Shown here one piece after another: positions 1 through 8,254 of a stretch of DNA of 64,000 nt. The notes beneath the pieces were generated by a model, which was not told the DNA's origin, made no database searches, and saw only the letters and a list, made by a program, of their open reading frames with translations. Every line of letters starts with the position of its first letter. Position 1 is the first letter of the stretch. A program made the position numbers and the translations under genes. Origin of the DNA: Planctomycetota bacterium (GTDB lineage: Bacteria; Planctomycetota; Planctomycetia; Isosphaerales; Isosphaeraceae); the NCBI GenBank assembly GCA_028291545.1, contig JAQGHR010000149.1, positions 49,249 through 113,248 of the forward strand. The letters are read 5' to 3'.

Positions 1-367
1 AGGACGCCTCGCCGCCAGCCTGTGGTCGCGTCTCGTGGTTCGAAATGGACGGGTTCCATCCTCGATCTCGTCGGCCGCACCCCGTCTTCCTTTGGGGTCG
101 AGCAGGCGAACGCGTGAACGTATCACGTTTCGCCAGTCTCAATACAGCCGCGATACTGCTCTTTTTCGTCGAATGCGGCAACCCGAAGTCGCATCGATGG
201 GGGCGATTTGGACACAGAAAATGCAACCGCCAAGGCGCCAGGAGCGCAAAGTTCAGAGGAGACGAGGAAGAGAATCTAGGGAATTCGATGCCTTTCTCAA
301 TTTTTCTCCTCTTCCTTGGCGCTCATGGCGCCTTGGCGGTTGGTTTTTCTTCCGCGACGATCGGTTC
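1..367. other. Intergenic region with a long inverted repeat
   Basis: No supportable gene lies here. Open frames on both strands have no recognisable motif and look like shadows of GC-rich sequence. The main structure is the inverted repeat at 225-341, described separately. It sits just downstream of the DUF1501 stop codon at 368. Confidence 0.5.
225..341. repeat. Inverted repeat, possible terminator or REP-like element
   Basis: The left arm at about 225-250 (aaccgccaaggcgcca...) is nearly the reverse complement of the right arm at 316-341 (...tggcgccttggcggtt). The interior adds further complementary purine/pyrimidine tracts near 260-275 and 300-315. The element begins 27 bases past the stop codon of the minus-strand DUF1501 gene, so it could terminate that operon. 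The long arms and central spacer look more like a dispersed palindromic repeat than a simple terminator. Confidence 0.6.
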
Positions 368-1792
368 TCAGCCCAGCAACCCCTTGACCACCTTGCCCCC
401 ATTGACGGTGAGTCGCTCGTCTCGCCCGTCGCGGGGGAAGGTGAGCTTGAGGTGATCCATGCCCATCAGATGCAGGATCGTGGCGTGCAAATCGTGGACG
501 TGGACCTTGTCCTCGACGGCGCGGAGGCCGAACTCGTCGGTCGTGCCGATGGTCTGGCCGGCTTTCACGCCGCCGCCTGCCATGAACATGCTGAAGCCGT
601 AGGGGTTGTGGTCCCGGCCGTCGGACCCTTCGTTCATCGGAGTCCGGCCGAACTCCCCGCCCCAAAGCACGAGCGTGTCGTTGAGCAACCCGCGCCGTTT
701 CAGGTCGGTGATCAGGGCCGCAACGGGCTTGTCGCTCCGGGGGCAGAGCCGTCCGTGGTTGCCTTCCATGTCCCGGTGCGCATCCCACTGACTGCCCGAT
801 CCGCAATACAGTTGCACGAACCGCACCCCGCGCTCGACCAGGCGACGGGCTCGCAGGCACATCGCGCCGAACTCCTTGCATTTCGGGTCATCCAGGCCAT
901 AAAGCGTCTTCGTCTCGGCCGATTCGGTCACGAGATCCACGGCTTCCGGCGCGGTGGACTGCATCCGATACGCCAGTTCGTACGACGCGATCCGCGCGGA
1001 CAGTCGCGTATCGTCCGATCGGGATTCCGCATGCTTTCGGTCGAGATCGGCGATCAGGTCGAGCTTGGCGCGCTGCCTCTTATCGGAGACGGACTTCGGC
1101 GGCGCCAGGTGCAAGATCGGAGCCCCGTCCGGCCGAAAGGGGGTGCCCTGAAAGGTCGCGGGCAGCCAGGCATTGCCCCAGTTCTTCGGGCCTCCGACGG
1201 GTTCGGCGGCGTCGGCCATGACCACGAACGCGGGCAGATCCTGGTTCTCGGTGCCCAGCCCGTACGTGACCCACGCCCCCAGGCTCGGCCGGCCCGCGAG
1301 GATGCTGCCCGTGTTCATCTGGCAGACACTTCCCACGTGATTCACGCCGTCCGCCCAGCATGAGCGGATCAGGGCGATGTCGTCGGCCACCTTGGCGAGA
1401 TGCGGATACCAGTCCGAGACCCACAGGCCGCTCTCGCCATGCTGAGCGAACTTCCTCTTGCTCGCCATCAGCGTGTTTCCGCCCACGCCCATCGGCGTGA
1501 ACACCTTCCCGAAGCTCGGCGGCAGCGGCTTCCCCGCGTTCTTCGTCAGTTCCGGCTTCGGGTCGAACAGGTCGATATGACTCGGCCCGCCCTCCATGAA
1601 CAGGAAGATGACGCTCTTCGCCCTCGCCTTGAAATGCGTCGTCCTCGGCGCCAGCGGCCTCCCCGCCTCGATCTCGGGGATGTCGGCTGTGGCGCTCTCG
1701 TTCAGCAATGACGAGAGGGCGAGCGACCCGAAGCCGAGGCCGGCGCGGAGGAAGAATTCGCGGCGGGAAGAGGTCCATTCGGTGTGCATCAC
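368..1792 (-). CDS. DUF1501 domain-containing protein, Tat-exported
   Basis: This 474-residue protein has the DUF1501 family layout (sulfatase/alkaline-phosphatase fold, biochemical role not established). The N-terminus has a twin-arginine signal (SSRREFFLRAGLGFG, residues 8-22), followed by the family segment VIFLFMEGGPSHIDLFDPKP near residue 60. Later family landmarks are GVRFVQLYCGSGSQWDAH, LWGGEFGRTPMNEG and GRDHNPYGFSMFMAGGG, and the end is typical (FPRDGRDERLTVNGGKVV). It is the last gene of a minus-strand group headed by a PSD1-type protein at 4863. DUF1501 and PSD1 genes are habitual neighbours in Planctomycetota and probably act together outside the cytoplasm. The first of two adjacent Met codons was taken as start. 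Confidence 0.93.
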   Translation of the reverse strand: MMHTEWTSSRREFFLRAGLGFGSLALSSLLNESATADIPEIEAGRPLAPRTTHFKARAKSVIFLFMEGGPSHIDLFDPKPELTKNAGKPLPPSFGKVFTPMGVGGNTLMASKRKFAQHGESGLWVSDWYPHLAKVADDIALIRSCWADGVNHVGSVCQMNTGSILAGRPSLGAWVTYGLGTENQDLPAFVVMADAAEPVGGPKNWGNAWLPATFQGTPFRPDGAPILHLAPPKSVSDKRQRAKLDLIADLDRKHAESRSDDTRLSARIASYELAYRMQSTAPEAVDLVTESAETKTLYGLDDPKCKEFGAMCLRARRLVERGVRFVQLYCGSGSQWDAHRDMEGNHGRLCPRSDKPVAALITDLKRRGLLNDTLVLWGGEFGRTPMNEGSDGRDHNPYGFSMFMAGGGVKAGQTIGTTDEFGLRAVEDKVHVHDLHATILHLMGMDHLKLTFPRDGRDERLTVNGGKVVKGLLG

Positions 1793-1844
1793 TGAGATTG
1801 TCTCACCTTGTCTGGACGTCTGCCCTATTGGCCGTCGGACGTCC

Positions 1845-2177
1845 TCAACGTCTCGGACTTACATCCAAAATCACTTGGTCAATGACTTCGTCGATCTTGT
1901 AAGCATCTCTCCGAGCCAACGAGTATAGCCGGTCGACAGGGGCATAATGTTCCTTGTTCTCCGTCGATGAAAACGTTTCGAGTTCCAGCACCTTACCGGT
2001 GCCGTCGTAAAGTGTGACGTAATAGTCACCGTCTCTACCTTGTGAGATACGGACCATCGCCCGAGTGAGACGCGCGAGAAAGGTGTCGTCGTCATCCTCG
2101 CCCCATGCCAATCGTCCCTGCTCAGTCGCGGTGGCGAGGTGTTCGATCATCTGGATGAATTTGGGACTTGTCGCCAT
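1845..2177 (-). CDS. Small conserved protein of unknown function
   Basis: About 110 residues, starting MATSPKFIQMIEHL. The start at 2177 is supported by GGAGG placed six bases upstream on the minus strand; an in-frame ATG at 2234 would overlap the preceding gene and has less support. The body (residues 20-110) is acidic and helical, with FLARLTRAMVRISQ, DGDYYVTLYDGTGKVLELE and a conserved-looking end (YSLARRDAYKIDEVIDQVI). I recognise a recurrent type of bacterial hypothetical protein but no function. One base separates it from the stop of the upstream gene, so the two are almost certainly translated as a pair. The GC content is visibly lower than in the flanking genes. Confidence 0.75.
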   Translation of the reverse strand: MATSPKFIQMIEHLATATEQGRLAWGEDDDDTFLARLTRAMVRISQGRDGDYYVTLYDGTGKVLELETFSSTENKEHYAPVDRLYSLARRDAYKIDEVIDQVILDVSPRR

Positions 2178-2178
2178 T

Positions 2179-2664
2179 TCAAACCTCCAATGTCTCGGAT
2201 CTCCGCCCCTCTTGTGCCTTCCCAAGCATGGCAATTACGTTATGAAGGCGGCGAGAGAATCTCGGCGGGACCGACTTCTCTGCGCTTGCTTTTCTCAATT
2301 TCTGTACATGCGCAAGTAGGTCGCCGAGATCATTTAGGGTAGCGCGAACCAACGTCACTTCATCCGCTAATAGCCTTTGATTTGCTCCCAGTTGTGATAG
2401 AGCGACTCGAGCGTCATCACAACGGTCTTGTACGTCATCCCAACGGAAGGATCGGCAGGCTGAATCAATCTGTCGAACGGTCTGAAGGGCAACTGAGACA
2501 TTTTCGGCGAATAGCTGGGCCTTTATCCGGGCTAAGGCTTCTTCAGCTACGCGTCGGGCTCTGCGTACACCATGAATTGTAACAGCAAACCCCACGAAAG
2601 TAACCACGAGGCCGAGGACGCTCGCGATGTCTCCGTAATGCTCTCGGAAGTAGGGAAGCAGCAT
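2179..2664 (-). CDS. Membrane-anchored helical protein of unknown function
   Basis: 161 residues. A single hydrophobic helix near the N-terminus (residues 11-32, YGDIASVLGLVVTFVGFAVT) is followed by a basic RRARR patch, then a long mostly helical cytoplasmic part (residues 36-150). No catalytic motif is visible. The gene begins 21 bases after the stop of the PSD1 gene and ends one base before the start of the next small protein, so it is embedded in the PSD1/DUF1501 operon. Its base composition is less GC-rich than the operon around it, which suggests that this gene and the next were inserted as a unit. Confidence 0.7.
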   Translation of the reverse strand: MLLPYFREHYGDIASVLGLVVTFVGFAVTIHGVRRARRVAEEALARIKAQLFAENVSVALQTVRQIDSACRSFRWDDVQDRCDDARVALSQLGANQRLLADEVTLVRATLNDLGDLLAHVQKLRKASAEKSVPPRFSRRLHNVIAMLGKAQEGRRSETLEV

Positions 2665-2685
2665 CGCTTCTCCGAAAGTGAAGAA

Positions 2686-4863
2686 TCAATCCACGAACAC
2701 AAACTCATTCACATTCAGCATCGCATGGCAGAAATCCGCCAGCGTCTCGGTCATCTTCCCCCCACTTTTCGCCACAAACGCCACTCCCTTCTCCCTCTCC
2801 ATCGTATCCGGCTCTCGTCCCAGCGCGAGCCGATACACCCGCGTCACCAGCGCGGCCGGATCGTCGGTTCCAACCTCTTTGCGAACCCTGGACGCGAACG
2901 CCCTGGCCGAATCCAGGATCAACTCGGAATTCAGCAGCATGAGGGCCTGGGGCGCATTCACGGAGACGTTGCGCTCGGGGCACGTCACGTTGGGGTCGGG
3001 GGCGTCGAAGGCATCGAAGAGGGGATACTTCAAGTTGCGGCGGGAAAATACGTAAATGCTCCGCCGGTTGCGATCGGAGGCCTTCTCCGATCGTGTCCAG
3101 CCGCCTCGGGTTTGAACGCCGGGGGGTAGGTCGGGGAAGACGCTGGGGCCGCCGATCGTGGGGTTCAACTGGCCGGAAACGGCGAGCATGGCGTCGCGGA
3201 CGGCTTCGCCTTCCAACCGATGGCGGGGCATGCGGCCGAAGAGGGTGTTCTCGGGATCGTCGTCCAGGGTCTTGGCCGGGGGAGTGCTGGATTGGCGGTA
3301 GGTGGACGAGGTGACCATCAGCCGGTGCATGGCCTTCATGCTCCAGCCGCGGGCGATGAACTCGGTGGCCAGCCAGTCCAGAAGCGGGGCGTTCGAAGGC
3401 CCAGAACCCTGGGTGCCGAAGTCGCTGGGCGTGGCCACGATGCCGCGGCCGAAATGACCCTGCCAGAGGCGGTTGACCATCACGCGAGACGTCAGGGGAT
3501 GGTCGGCACGGGTGAGCCACGATGCCAGGGCGAGACGGCGCTTCGTGGATCGATCATCCGGAGCTGAAGACGAGGCAGACGGAAGGCCCGATGAGTTCAA
3601 GACCGAGAGGAACCCCGGCGCAACCTCCTCGACGGGCTGGCCAAACGTGCCCTTGCGGAGCAGGAACACGGGCGGGGCCTTGGGGCCGCGATCGGTCATG
3701 CCGCTGGCGGACGGAAGCTCGGCGGGGGACTGCTTGGCGAGCAATTGCATCCGGCTCGTCATCGTCTCCCAGCGCTTGAGCTCGGCCGGGGACATCGCGG
3801 CTTTCATGAGCCTGGGATCGACGGTCATCAGCTTGGCGTTCTTGGCGAGCAGGTCTTCCTGGAAGGCGGATCGCTTGGCGGGCTCGGTCTCGATGGCCTT
3901 GCGCACGTCGGGCGGAAGTTTGCCGAGCTTGTCCTTCAAGAGACGGACCAGATGCGGTTGTTCGACGCCGTTCAACGCCTTCTTCACCGCGTCCACCTTC
4001 TCGCCGTGCGCCGCCGACACGAACCGATGCACGGCCGCGTCGAATGGGTTGGCCAGAGTGCGGTCGTCCTTCGGCGCCGTGGCGGCGAACAGGGCTTCGA
4101 TGCGGTAATAATCCTTCTGGCTGATCGGATCGTACTTGTGGTCGTGGCAGCGGGCGCAGCCGACCGTGAGGCCGAGGAAGACCGACGAACTCGTGTCGGT
4201 CATGTCGTCGAGCATGAGCTGCTGGTTCAGCCCCGGCACCATGTTGTTGTCTTCGAACGGATAGTTGCGGTTGAAACCGGTGGCGATGAAGCTGTCGGGA
4301 TCTTCGGGCGCCACCTCGTCTCCGGCGAGCTGGAGCGAGACGAACCGATCGTAGGGAAGATCGGCGTTCAGCGCCTTGATCACCCAGTCCCGGTAGCGCC
4401 AGGCGTTGGGGCGTGTCTTGTCGCTCTTGAAGCCGTCGCTCTCGGAGTAGCGGGCCAGGTCGAGCCACGGCCTCGCCCAGCGCTCGCCGTATTCGGGCGA
4501 GGTGAGCAGGCGATCGACGAGATGCTCGTAGGCGTCGGGCCGCACGTCGGCGAGGAACGTGTCGACCTCGCGAGGCGAGGGGGGCAAGCCGGTGAGATCG
4601 AACCGCACGCGGCGAATCAGGGCCAGCTTGTCGGCCTCGGCCGCCGGGGAGAGGCCGACGTCTTCCAGGTCCTTGAGGATGAAGCGATCGATCGGGTTGC
4701 GGGACCAGTCGCTTCGCGTCGTCGCCGGAACCGCCGGCCGTTTCGGGGGGAGGAACGCCCAGTGCGTCTTCTGGGCCTCGCTCCAGGAGGGTTCGGGAAC
4801 CCCTGCCGAGGCTGCTGCGAGACTCAGCGAGACAAGCACCAGGGCCAGGCCGATTCCTCGCAT
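2686..4863 (-). CDS. PSD1-type DUF1549/DUF1553 domain protein
   Basis: 725 residues with an N-terminal signal peptide (about residues 1-20). The DUF1549 part (residues 40-260) contains FILKDLEDVGLSPAAEADK, RRVRFDLTGLPP and a cytochrome-like CARCHDHKYDPI near residue 238. The DUF1553 part (about 430-725) contains RLALASWLTRADHPLTSRVM, NRLWQGHFGRGIV and SRRNLKYPLFDAFDAPDPN. Many family members are longer because a cytochrome-c domain precedes DUF1549; that domain is absent here. It is the first gene of the minus-strand operon ending with the DUF1501 protein. Role unproven; periplasmic degradation of complex polymers has been proposed for such pairs. Confidence 0.92.
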   Translation of the reverse strand: MRGIGLALVLVSLSLAAASAGVPEPSWSEAQKTHWAFLPPKRPAVPATTRSDWSRNPIDRFILKDLEDVGLSPAAEADKLALIRRVRFDLTGLPPSPREVDTFLADVRPDAYEHLVDRLLTSPEYGERWARPWLDLARYSESDGFKSDKTRPNAWRYRDWVIKALNADLPYDRFVSLQLAGDEVAPEDPDSFIATGFNRNYPFEDNNMVPGLNQQLMLDDMTDTSSSVFLGLTVGCARCHDHKYDPISQKDYYRIEALFAATAPKDDRTLANPFDAAVHRFVSAAHGEKVDAVKKALNGVEQPHLVRLLKDKLGKLPPDVRKAIETEPAKRSAFQEDLLAKNAKLMTVDPRLMKAAMSPAELKRWETMTSRMQLLAKQSPAELPSASGMTDRGPKAPPVFLLRKGTFGQPVEEVAPGFLSVLNSSGLPSASSSAPDDRSTKRRLALASWLTRADHPLTSRVMVNRLWQGHFGRGIVATPSDFGTQGSGPSNAPLLDWLATEFIARGWSMKAMHRLMVTSSTYRQSSTPPAKTLDDDPENTLFGRMPRHRLEGEAVRDAMLAVSGQLNPTIGGPSVFPDLPPGVQTRGGWTRSEKASDRNRRSIYVFSRRNLKYPLFDAFDAPDPNVTCPERNVSVNAPQALMLLNSELILDSARAFASRVRKEVGTDDPAALVTRVYRLALGREPDTMEREKGVAFVAKSGGKMTETLADFCHAMLNVNEFVFVD

Positions 4864-4946
4864 GAGGCACTCTCCCGCAACAGGTCGCGACGGATCCTAC
4901 GTTTCCCTTAACCGTCATCATAAAAGGGGATCGATCATCACGCACC

Positions 4947-4995
4947 AAAAAAACGCGGCCCCGGAGACCGAATGGGATCGGTCTCCGGGGCCGCG
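4947..4995 (-). terminator. Rho-independent terminator of the DUF1559 gene
   Basis: A perfect 16-bp stem (4954-4969 with 4980-4995) and 10-base loop are followed on the minus strand by a run of seven T (4947-4953 on the plus strand as A). The element lies 25 bases beyond the stop codon at 5020. Confidence 0.9.
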
Positions 4996-5019
4996 TAGTC
5001 ATCAGGAACGTGCCGTCGC

Positions 5020-6102
5020 TCAATAATCGCTGGCCGAGACGATCTCATTGCCGGCCGCGGAGATCAGCTTACGGAGCACGAGGAGGTCGAGCGATTCCTT
5101 GAGGAATTTGACGGAACCGTCACCGAACAGGGCGTTTGCGCCACCGGGGTGGTACGAGAACGCTTCCTGGTTTGCGCCCGCCTGGTTGGTGGTGCCGAAG
5201 GCCGGGTCGCCGGGCTGGGGGTACGGGGTGTTGGCGTGCATGGGGCGCGACTGATTGTTGATCCGGCCGGAGATGCCCAGGCCGGTCCCGTTGGGCTCGC
5301 CCCAGCGCCAGGCCCGGCGCTGGCCGGGAGGGACGGGACGGGTGACGTTCGGCAGGGTCGGCGAGACGTAGGACTCGGGCCGCTCGCTGACGTAGCTGGC
5401 GTCGCGGCCGGCATCTTCGATCACCATGATCGTGCCGCTGAGCCCGTCGAGAACGTCCGCGATCCGGGTCACGGGGTGGTGCAGAAGTCCATCGACGCGG
5501 GACGCCCGGTTGCGGTAGGGGGTGATCGCCGTGGCGCCGGTCTGGCCGGTTCGCAACTGGGGGTCGATATCCACGTAGGTCGTCGCCGCATAATCGTTGA
5601 CGCCGTATCCCGGCCCGGCCAGCTCGAACGGGGCGCCGTTCGGATCGCCGGTGGCGTCACGGCCGCCGCCCGGGTTGCGTACCGCACTGGGGCAGAGGAA
5701 GGCGCTGACGACCGACGAGTAGCCCGTGTAATTCACGCCCGAGATGTGGTTGTAGTCCTCGAAGCTGAAGTTGATCGCGTTGTAGACGTTCGTCTGCTCC
5801 AGGAACGGCAGGATGCGGGCATGGATGCCGGTGCCATCGACGTACATCGTGTCGGGGACCGGGATGTTGTACAGCGAGCCCTGGCCGGGGATGGGGAAGC
5901 TACCGTAGGCCGACTCGTAATTGTGCAGTGCCAGGCCGATCTGCTTCAGGTTATTGGTGCACTGGGCGCGGCGGGCGGCCTCGCGGGCGGCCTGGACGGC
6001 CGGCAACAGCAGGGCGATCAGCACGCCGATGATCGCGATCACGACCAGCAGCTCGATCAGGGTAAATCCGCGTCGTCGCGTACGAACCGGGAACGAAACC
6101 AT
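5020..6102 (-). CDS. DUF1559 prepilin-like protein, copy 1
   Basis: 360 residues. The N-terminus is a type IV pilin/type II secretion pseudopilin signal: basic leader, then the cleavage motif RRGFTLIELLVVIAIIG (Gly-Phe with Glu+5) and a hydrophobic helix ending LLLPAVQAAREAARRAQC. The remainder is the DUF1559 domain, with NNLKQIGLALHNYESAYGSFP, FLCPSA near residue 165 and a C-terminal FSYHPGGANALFGDGSVKFL. This family is massively expanded in Planctomycetota; individual roles are unknown. A small lipoprotein gene lies immediately upstream, and the pair is repeated at 7078-8809. The start at 6102 puts nine residues before the cleavage motif. Confidence 0.95.
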   Translation of the reverse strand: MVSFPVRTRRRGFTLIELLVVIAIIGVLIALLLPAVQAAREAARRAQCTNNLKQIGLALHNYESAYGSFPIPGQGSLYNIPVPDTMYVDGTGIHARILPFLEQTNVYNAINFSFEDYNHISGVNYTGYSSVVSAFLCPSAVRNPGGGRDATGDPNGAPFELAGPGYGVNDYAATTYVDIDPQLRTGQTGATAITPYRNRASRVDGLLHHPVTRIADVLDGLSGTIMVIEDAGRDASYVSERPESYVSPTLPNVTRPVPPGQRRAWRWGEPNGTGLGISGRINNQSRPMHANTPYPQPGDPAFGTTNQAGANQEAFSYHPGGANALFGDGSVKFLKESLDLLVLRKLISAAGNEIVSASDY

Positions 6103-6214
6103 CGGAAAGACTCCTCTTCATCCTGAAAACATCCAGACTTGACCGTCCCTCCGGGCACGATCCGGGCGGGGAAAATGTCGGTCGGCACGAAGCGCTTTTC
6201 ATCCCTCGGGGCGA

Positions 6215-6658
6215 TCACTTCAGCCGGATCGGCTCCAGCCGATTCGGCTCGGCCCGGACGGTGATGACCAGCGTCGAGCTATCCTCGTCGATGTACTTGA
6301 TGGGGTAGGGGGGCTTCTTCGCCTTCTTGGGATCGACGCCAAGCGCCGCGGGCTCAATACGGACCTTGTATTCGCCCGGCAGTGCGCCATCGTCGGGGGT
6401 CTTGGTCGTGAGCGAGAACTGGCCGTCCGGCCCGATCTCCCCGGAGGCGGGGACGGTCGCCGGGTCGGTCGGCACGAAGGCGACCCGACCCTGCTTCAGC
6501 GGCGACCCATCGGCCAGCAACACCTGGCCCTTGACCTCGTAGGTCGTCCCGATCGACCCGCTCCCGGCCTTCGAGCAACCGGCCAGCCCGAGCAATCCCA
6601 GAGCCGCTCCCGCGCCGAGGACGGTGCGCCACGATGCCTTCTTGGTTTCTCGTCTCAT
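6215..6658 (-). CDS. Small lipoprotein paired with DUF1559, copy 1
   Basis: About 147 residues from the ATG at 6658; an upstream in-frame ATG at 6811 would add a leader that spoils the signal peptide. The N-terminus is a lipoprotein signal (KKASWRTVLGAGAALGL then LAGC, Cys at about residue 25). The mature part resembles a carboxypeptidase-regulatory/transthyretin-like beta sandwich: YEVKGQVLLADGSPLKQGRV, FVPTDPATVPASGEIGPDGQ and PGEYKVRIEP. The end, YIDEDSSTLVITVRAEPN, matches the paralogue at 8255. It lies 112 bases upstream of a DUF1559 gene on the same strand. A role in anchoring or assembling the DUF1559 partner is my inference. Confidence 0.88.
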   Translation of the reverse strand: MRRETKKASWRTVLGAGAALGLLGLAGCSKAGSGSIGTTYEVKGQVLLADGSPLKQGRVAFVPTDPATVPASGEIGPDGQFSLTTKTPDDGALPGEYKVRIEPAALGVDPKKAKKPPYPIKYIDEDSSTLVITVRAEPNRLEPIRLK

Positions 6659-7077
6659 GGTCGTTGCCTGCCTCTCCGTGTAACAGCCCCGGACGATTGC
6701 CGCGGGACCTCGCCGCTCTGGGACACCATCGCGACGGACTGGATTCCCTATTCGGCCCCCGAGCTGCCTGATGACTTGGGGAATCTTCTTCAACTTGACC
6801 GTGTTAGTCAAGTATAATCTAGATTGAAAAAGTCGAGTATGGGGTAAAAGGTTTGCAACAGAGCAGATAGAGCGAGAATTAGAGTGTTATCTGGTTGGCA
6901 TCGCATCCGCCATCACAAGGCGGACACCTAAGCGACGTGTCGCCTCAGGGGGTGACTTCGCTTGCCGTTCCGAGGCGATGAAAAAACGAAACGGCCCGAG
7001 GTCGATAGGAATATCGACCTCGGGCCGTGTGAAAATCGCAAAATTCTTGACAAAGTCGATCAAGAATCCCTGAGCGA
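6659..7077. other. Spacer between the two lipoprotein/DUF1559 cassettes
   Basis: Apart from the terminator at 6981-7028, the stretch holds an AT-rich patch at about 6800-6860. On the minus strand this patch contains TATACT-like hexamers that could drive the lipoprotein gene starting at 6658. No gene is supported. Confidence 0.35.
6981..7028 (-). terminator. Rho-independent terminator of DUF1559 copy 2
   Basis: A 17-bp perfect stem (6991-7007 with 7012-7028) with a four-base loop is followed on the minus strand by a T run (A on the plus strand at 6981-6986). It lies about 50 bases past the stop at 7078. Confidence 0.88.
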
Positions 7078-8184
7078 TCAGAAGTCGCTCGCGGAGACGA
7101 TTTCGTTGCCGCTCATCGAGACGCACTTGCGGATGATGACGACGTTGGTGGAATCCTTGAGGAACTTCACCGAGCCGTCGCCGAACAGGGCGTTGGCGCC
7201 ACCGGGATGGAAGGAGAAGATCTCGTCATTGGCCCCGGCGTTGTTGCCCTTCAGGGCCAGGCCATTCTGGTCGACGGTGGCGGGGTCGGGGTACTGGCTC
7301 AGGCCGCACATGGGGCGATACTTGTTGTTGATCCCGCCGGAGACGCCGAAGGCGCTATCGGCCTCGGCCCAGCGCCAGTAACGGCGGTTGCCGGCGGGGT
7401 AACCGGCCGGGTCCTGGGTCGGTCGCGTGTTCACGCCATCGTAGTAGCCTTCCGCGTAGGGGCTGAGGAAGCGGGCGTCGCGGCCGGCGTCCTCGGCGAT
7501 GGCGATGGTGTTGGAGAGCCCGTCGGTGCATTCGGAGAGTCGCGTGTAACCCTGCTTCAGAAGGCCATTCACGCGGGAGAGCTTGTTGCGGTAGGGGACG
7601 ACGATGTTCGAGCCTGAACCACCGCTCTGACCGAGGGGGTCGATATCGGTGTAGCAGGTCGGGCCGTAGTCCTGAACGCCGTAGCCGACGGCCTCGAAGG
7701 CCGAGGCATTGGGGTCACCCGCCACGGTGTCGCGACCGCTGGTCGGCTGGCGGACCGAGCTGGGGCAGATGAACGAGGAGATCGTCGAGCTGTACGCGGT
7801 GATGTTGGCCCCGGAGAGGCTGTTGTACTCGAGGCTGAAGTTGATGGCGCTGTAGACCGTGCCGCCCTCGATGTACTGGAGCAGGCGGGGGAACACACCG
7901 ACGCCGTCAACGAACTGGGTCGAGGGCGGGGCGGTGTTGAAGTTGGTCGACTCGCCGGCCGGGGGGAAGCAGCTGTACGTGCTCTCGTAATTGTGCAGCG
8001 CCAGGCCCATCTGCTTGAGATTGTTGGTGCACTGGGCGCGGCGGGCGGCCTCGCGGGCGGCCTGGACGGCCGGCAACAGCAGGGCGATCAGCACGCCGAT
8101 GATCGCGATCACGACCAGCAGCTCGATCAGGGTAAAGCCCCTGGGGATCGAGCGATTCAGTGTCGCCTTGCGGGGAGCGGACAT
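7078..8184 (-). CDS. DUF1559 prepilin-like protein, copy 2
   Basis: About 368 residues from the ATG at 8184 (an ATG at 8223 is possible but adds 13 residues in front of the basic leader). The prepilin cleavage motif PRGFTLIELLVVIAIIG is followed by the same hydrophobic helix as copy 1 and by NNLKQMGLALHNYESTYSCFP. FICPSSVRQPTSGRD and FSFHPGGANALFGDGSVKFL are the other family landmarks. The DNA encoding the prepilin helix (about 8024-8136) is identical to 5954-6066 of copy 1, including synonymous positions, while the rest diverges. A type II secretion-like pathway would be needed for processing; none is in the window. Confidence 0.95.
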   Translation of the reverse strand: MSAPRKATLNRSIPRGFTLIELLVVIAIIGVLIALLLPAVQAAREAARRAQCTNNLKQMGLALHNYESTYSCFPPAGESTNFNTAPPSTQFVDGVGVFPRLLQYIEGGTVYSAINFSLEYNSLSGANITAYSSTISSFICPSSVRQPTSGRDTVAGDPNASAFEAVGYGVQDYGPTCYTDIDPLGQSGGSGSNIVVPYRNKLSRVNGLLKQGYTRLSECTDGLSNTIAIAEDAGRDARFLSPYAEGYYDGVNTRPTQDPAGYPAGNRRYWRWAEADSAFGVSGGINNKYRPMCGLSQYPDPATVDQNGLALKGNNAGANDEIFSFHPGGANALFGDGSVKFLKDSTNVVIIRKCVSMSGNEIVSASDF

Positions 8185-8254
8185 CGTCGGGAGGCCTTTC
8201 TCAAAGGGAGGATCTGCATACAAGAACGTGTGGGGACATCCGAGGTCGCTCGGA

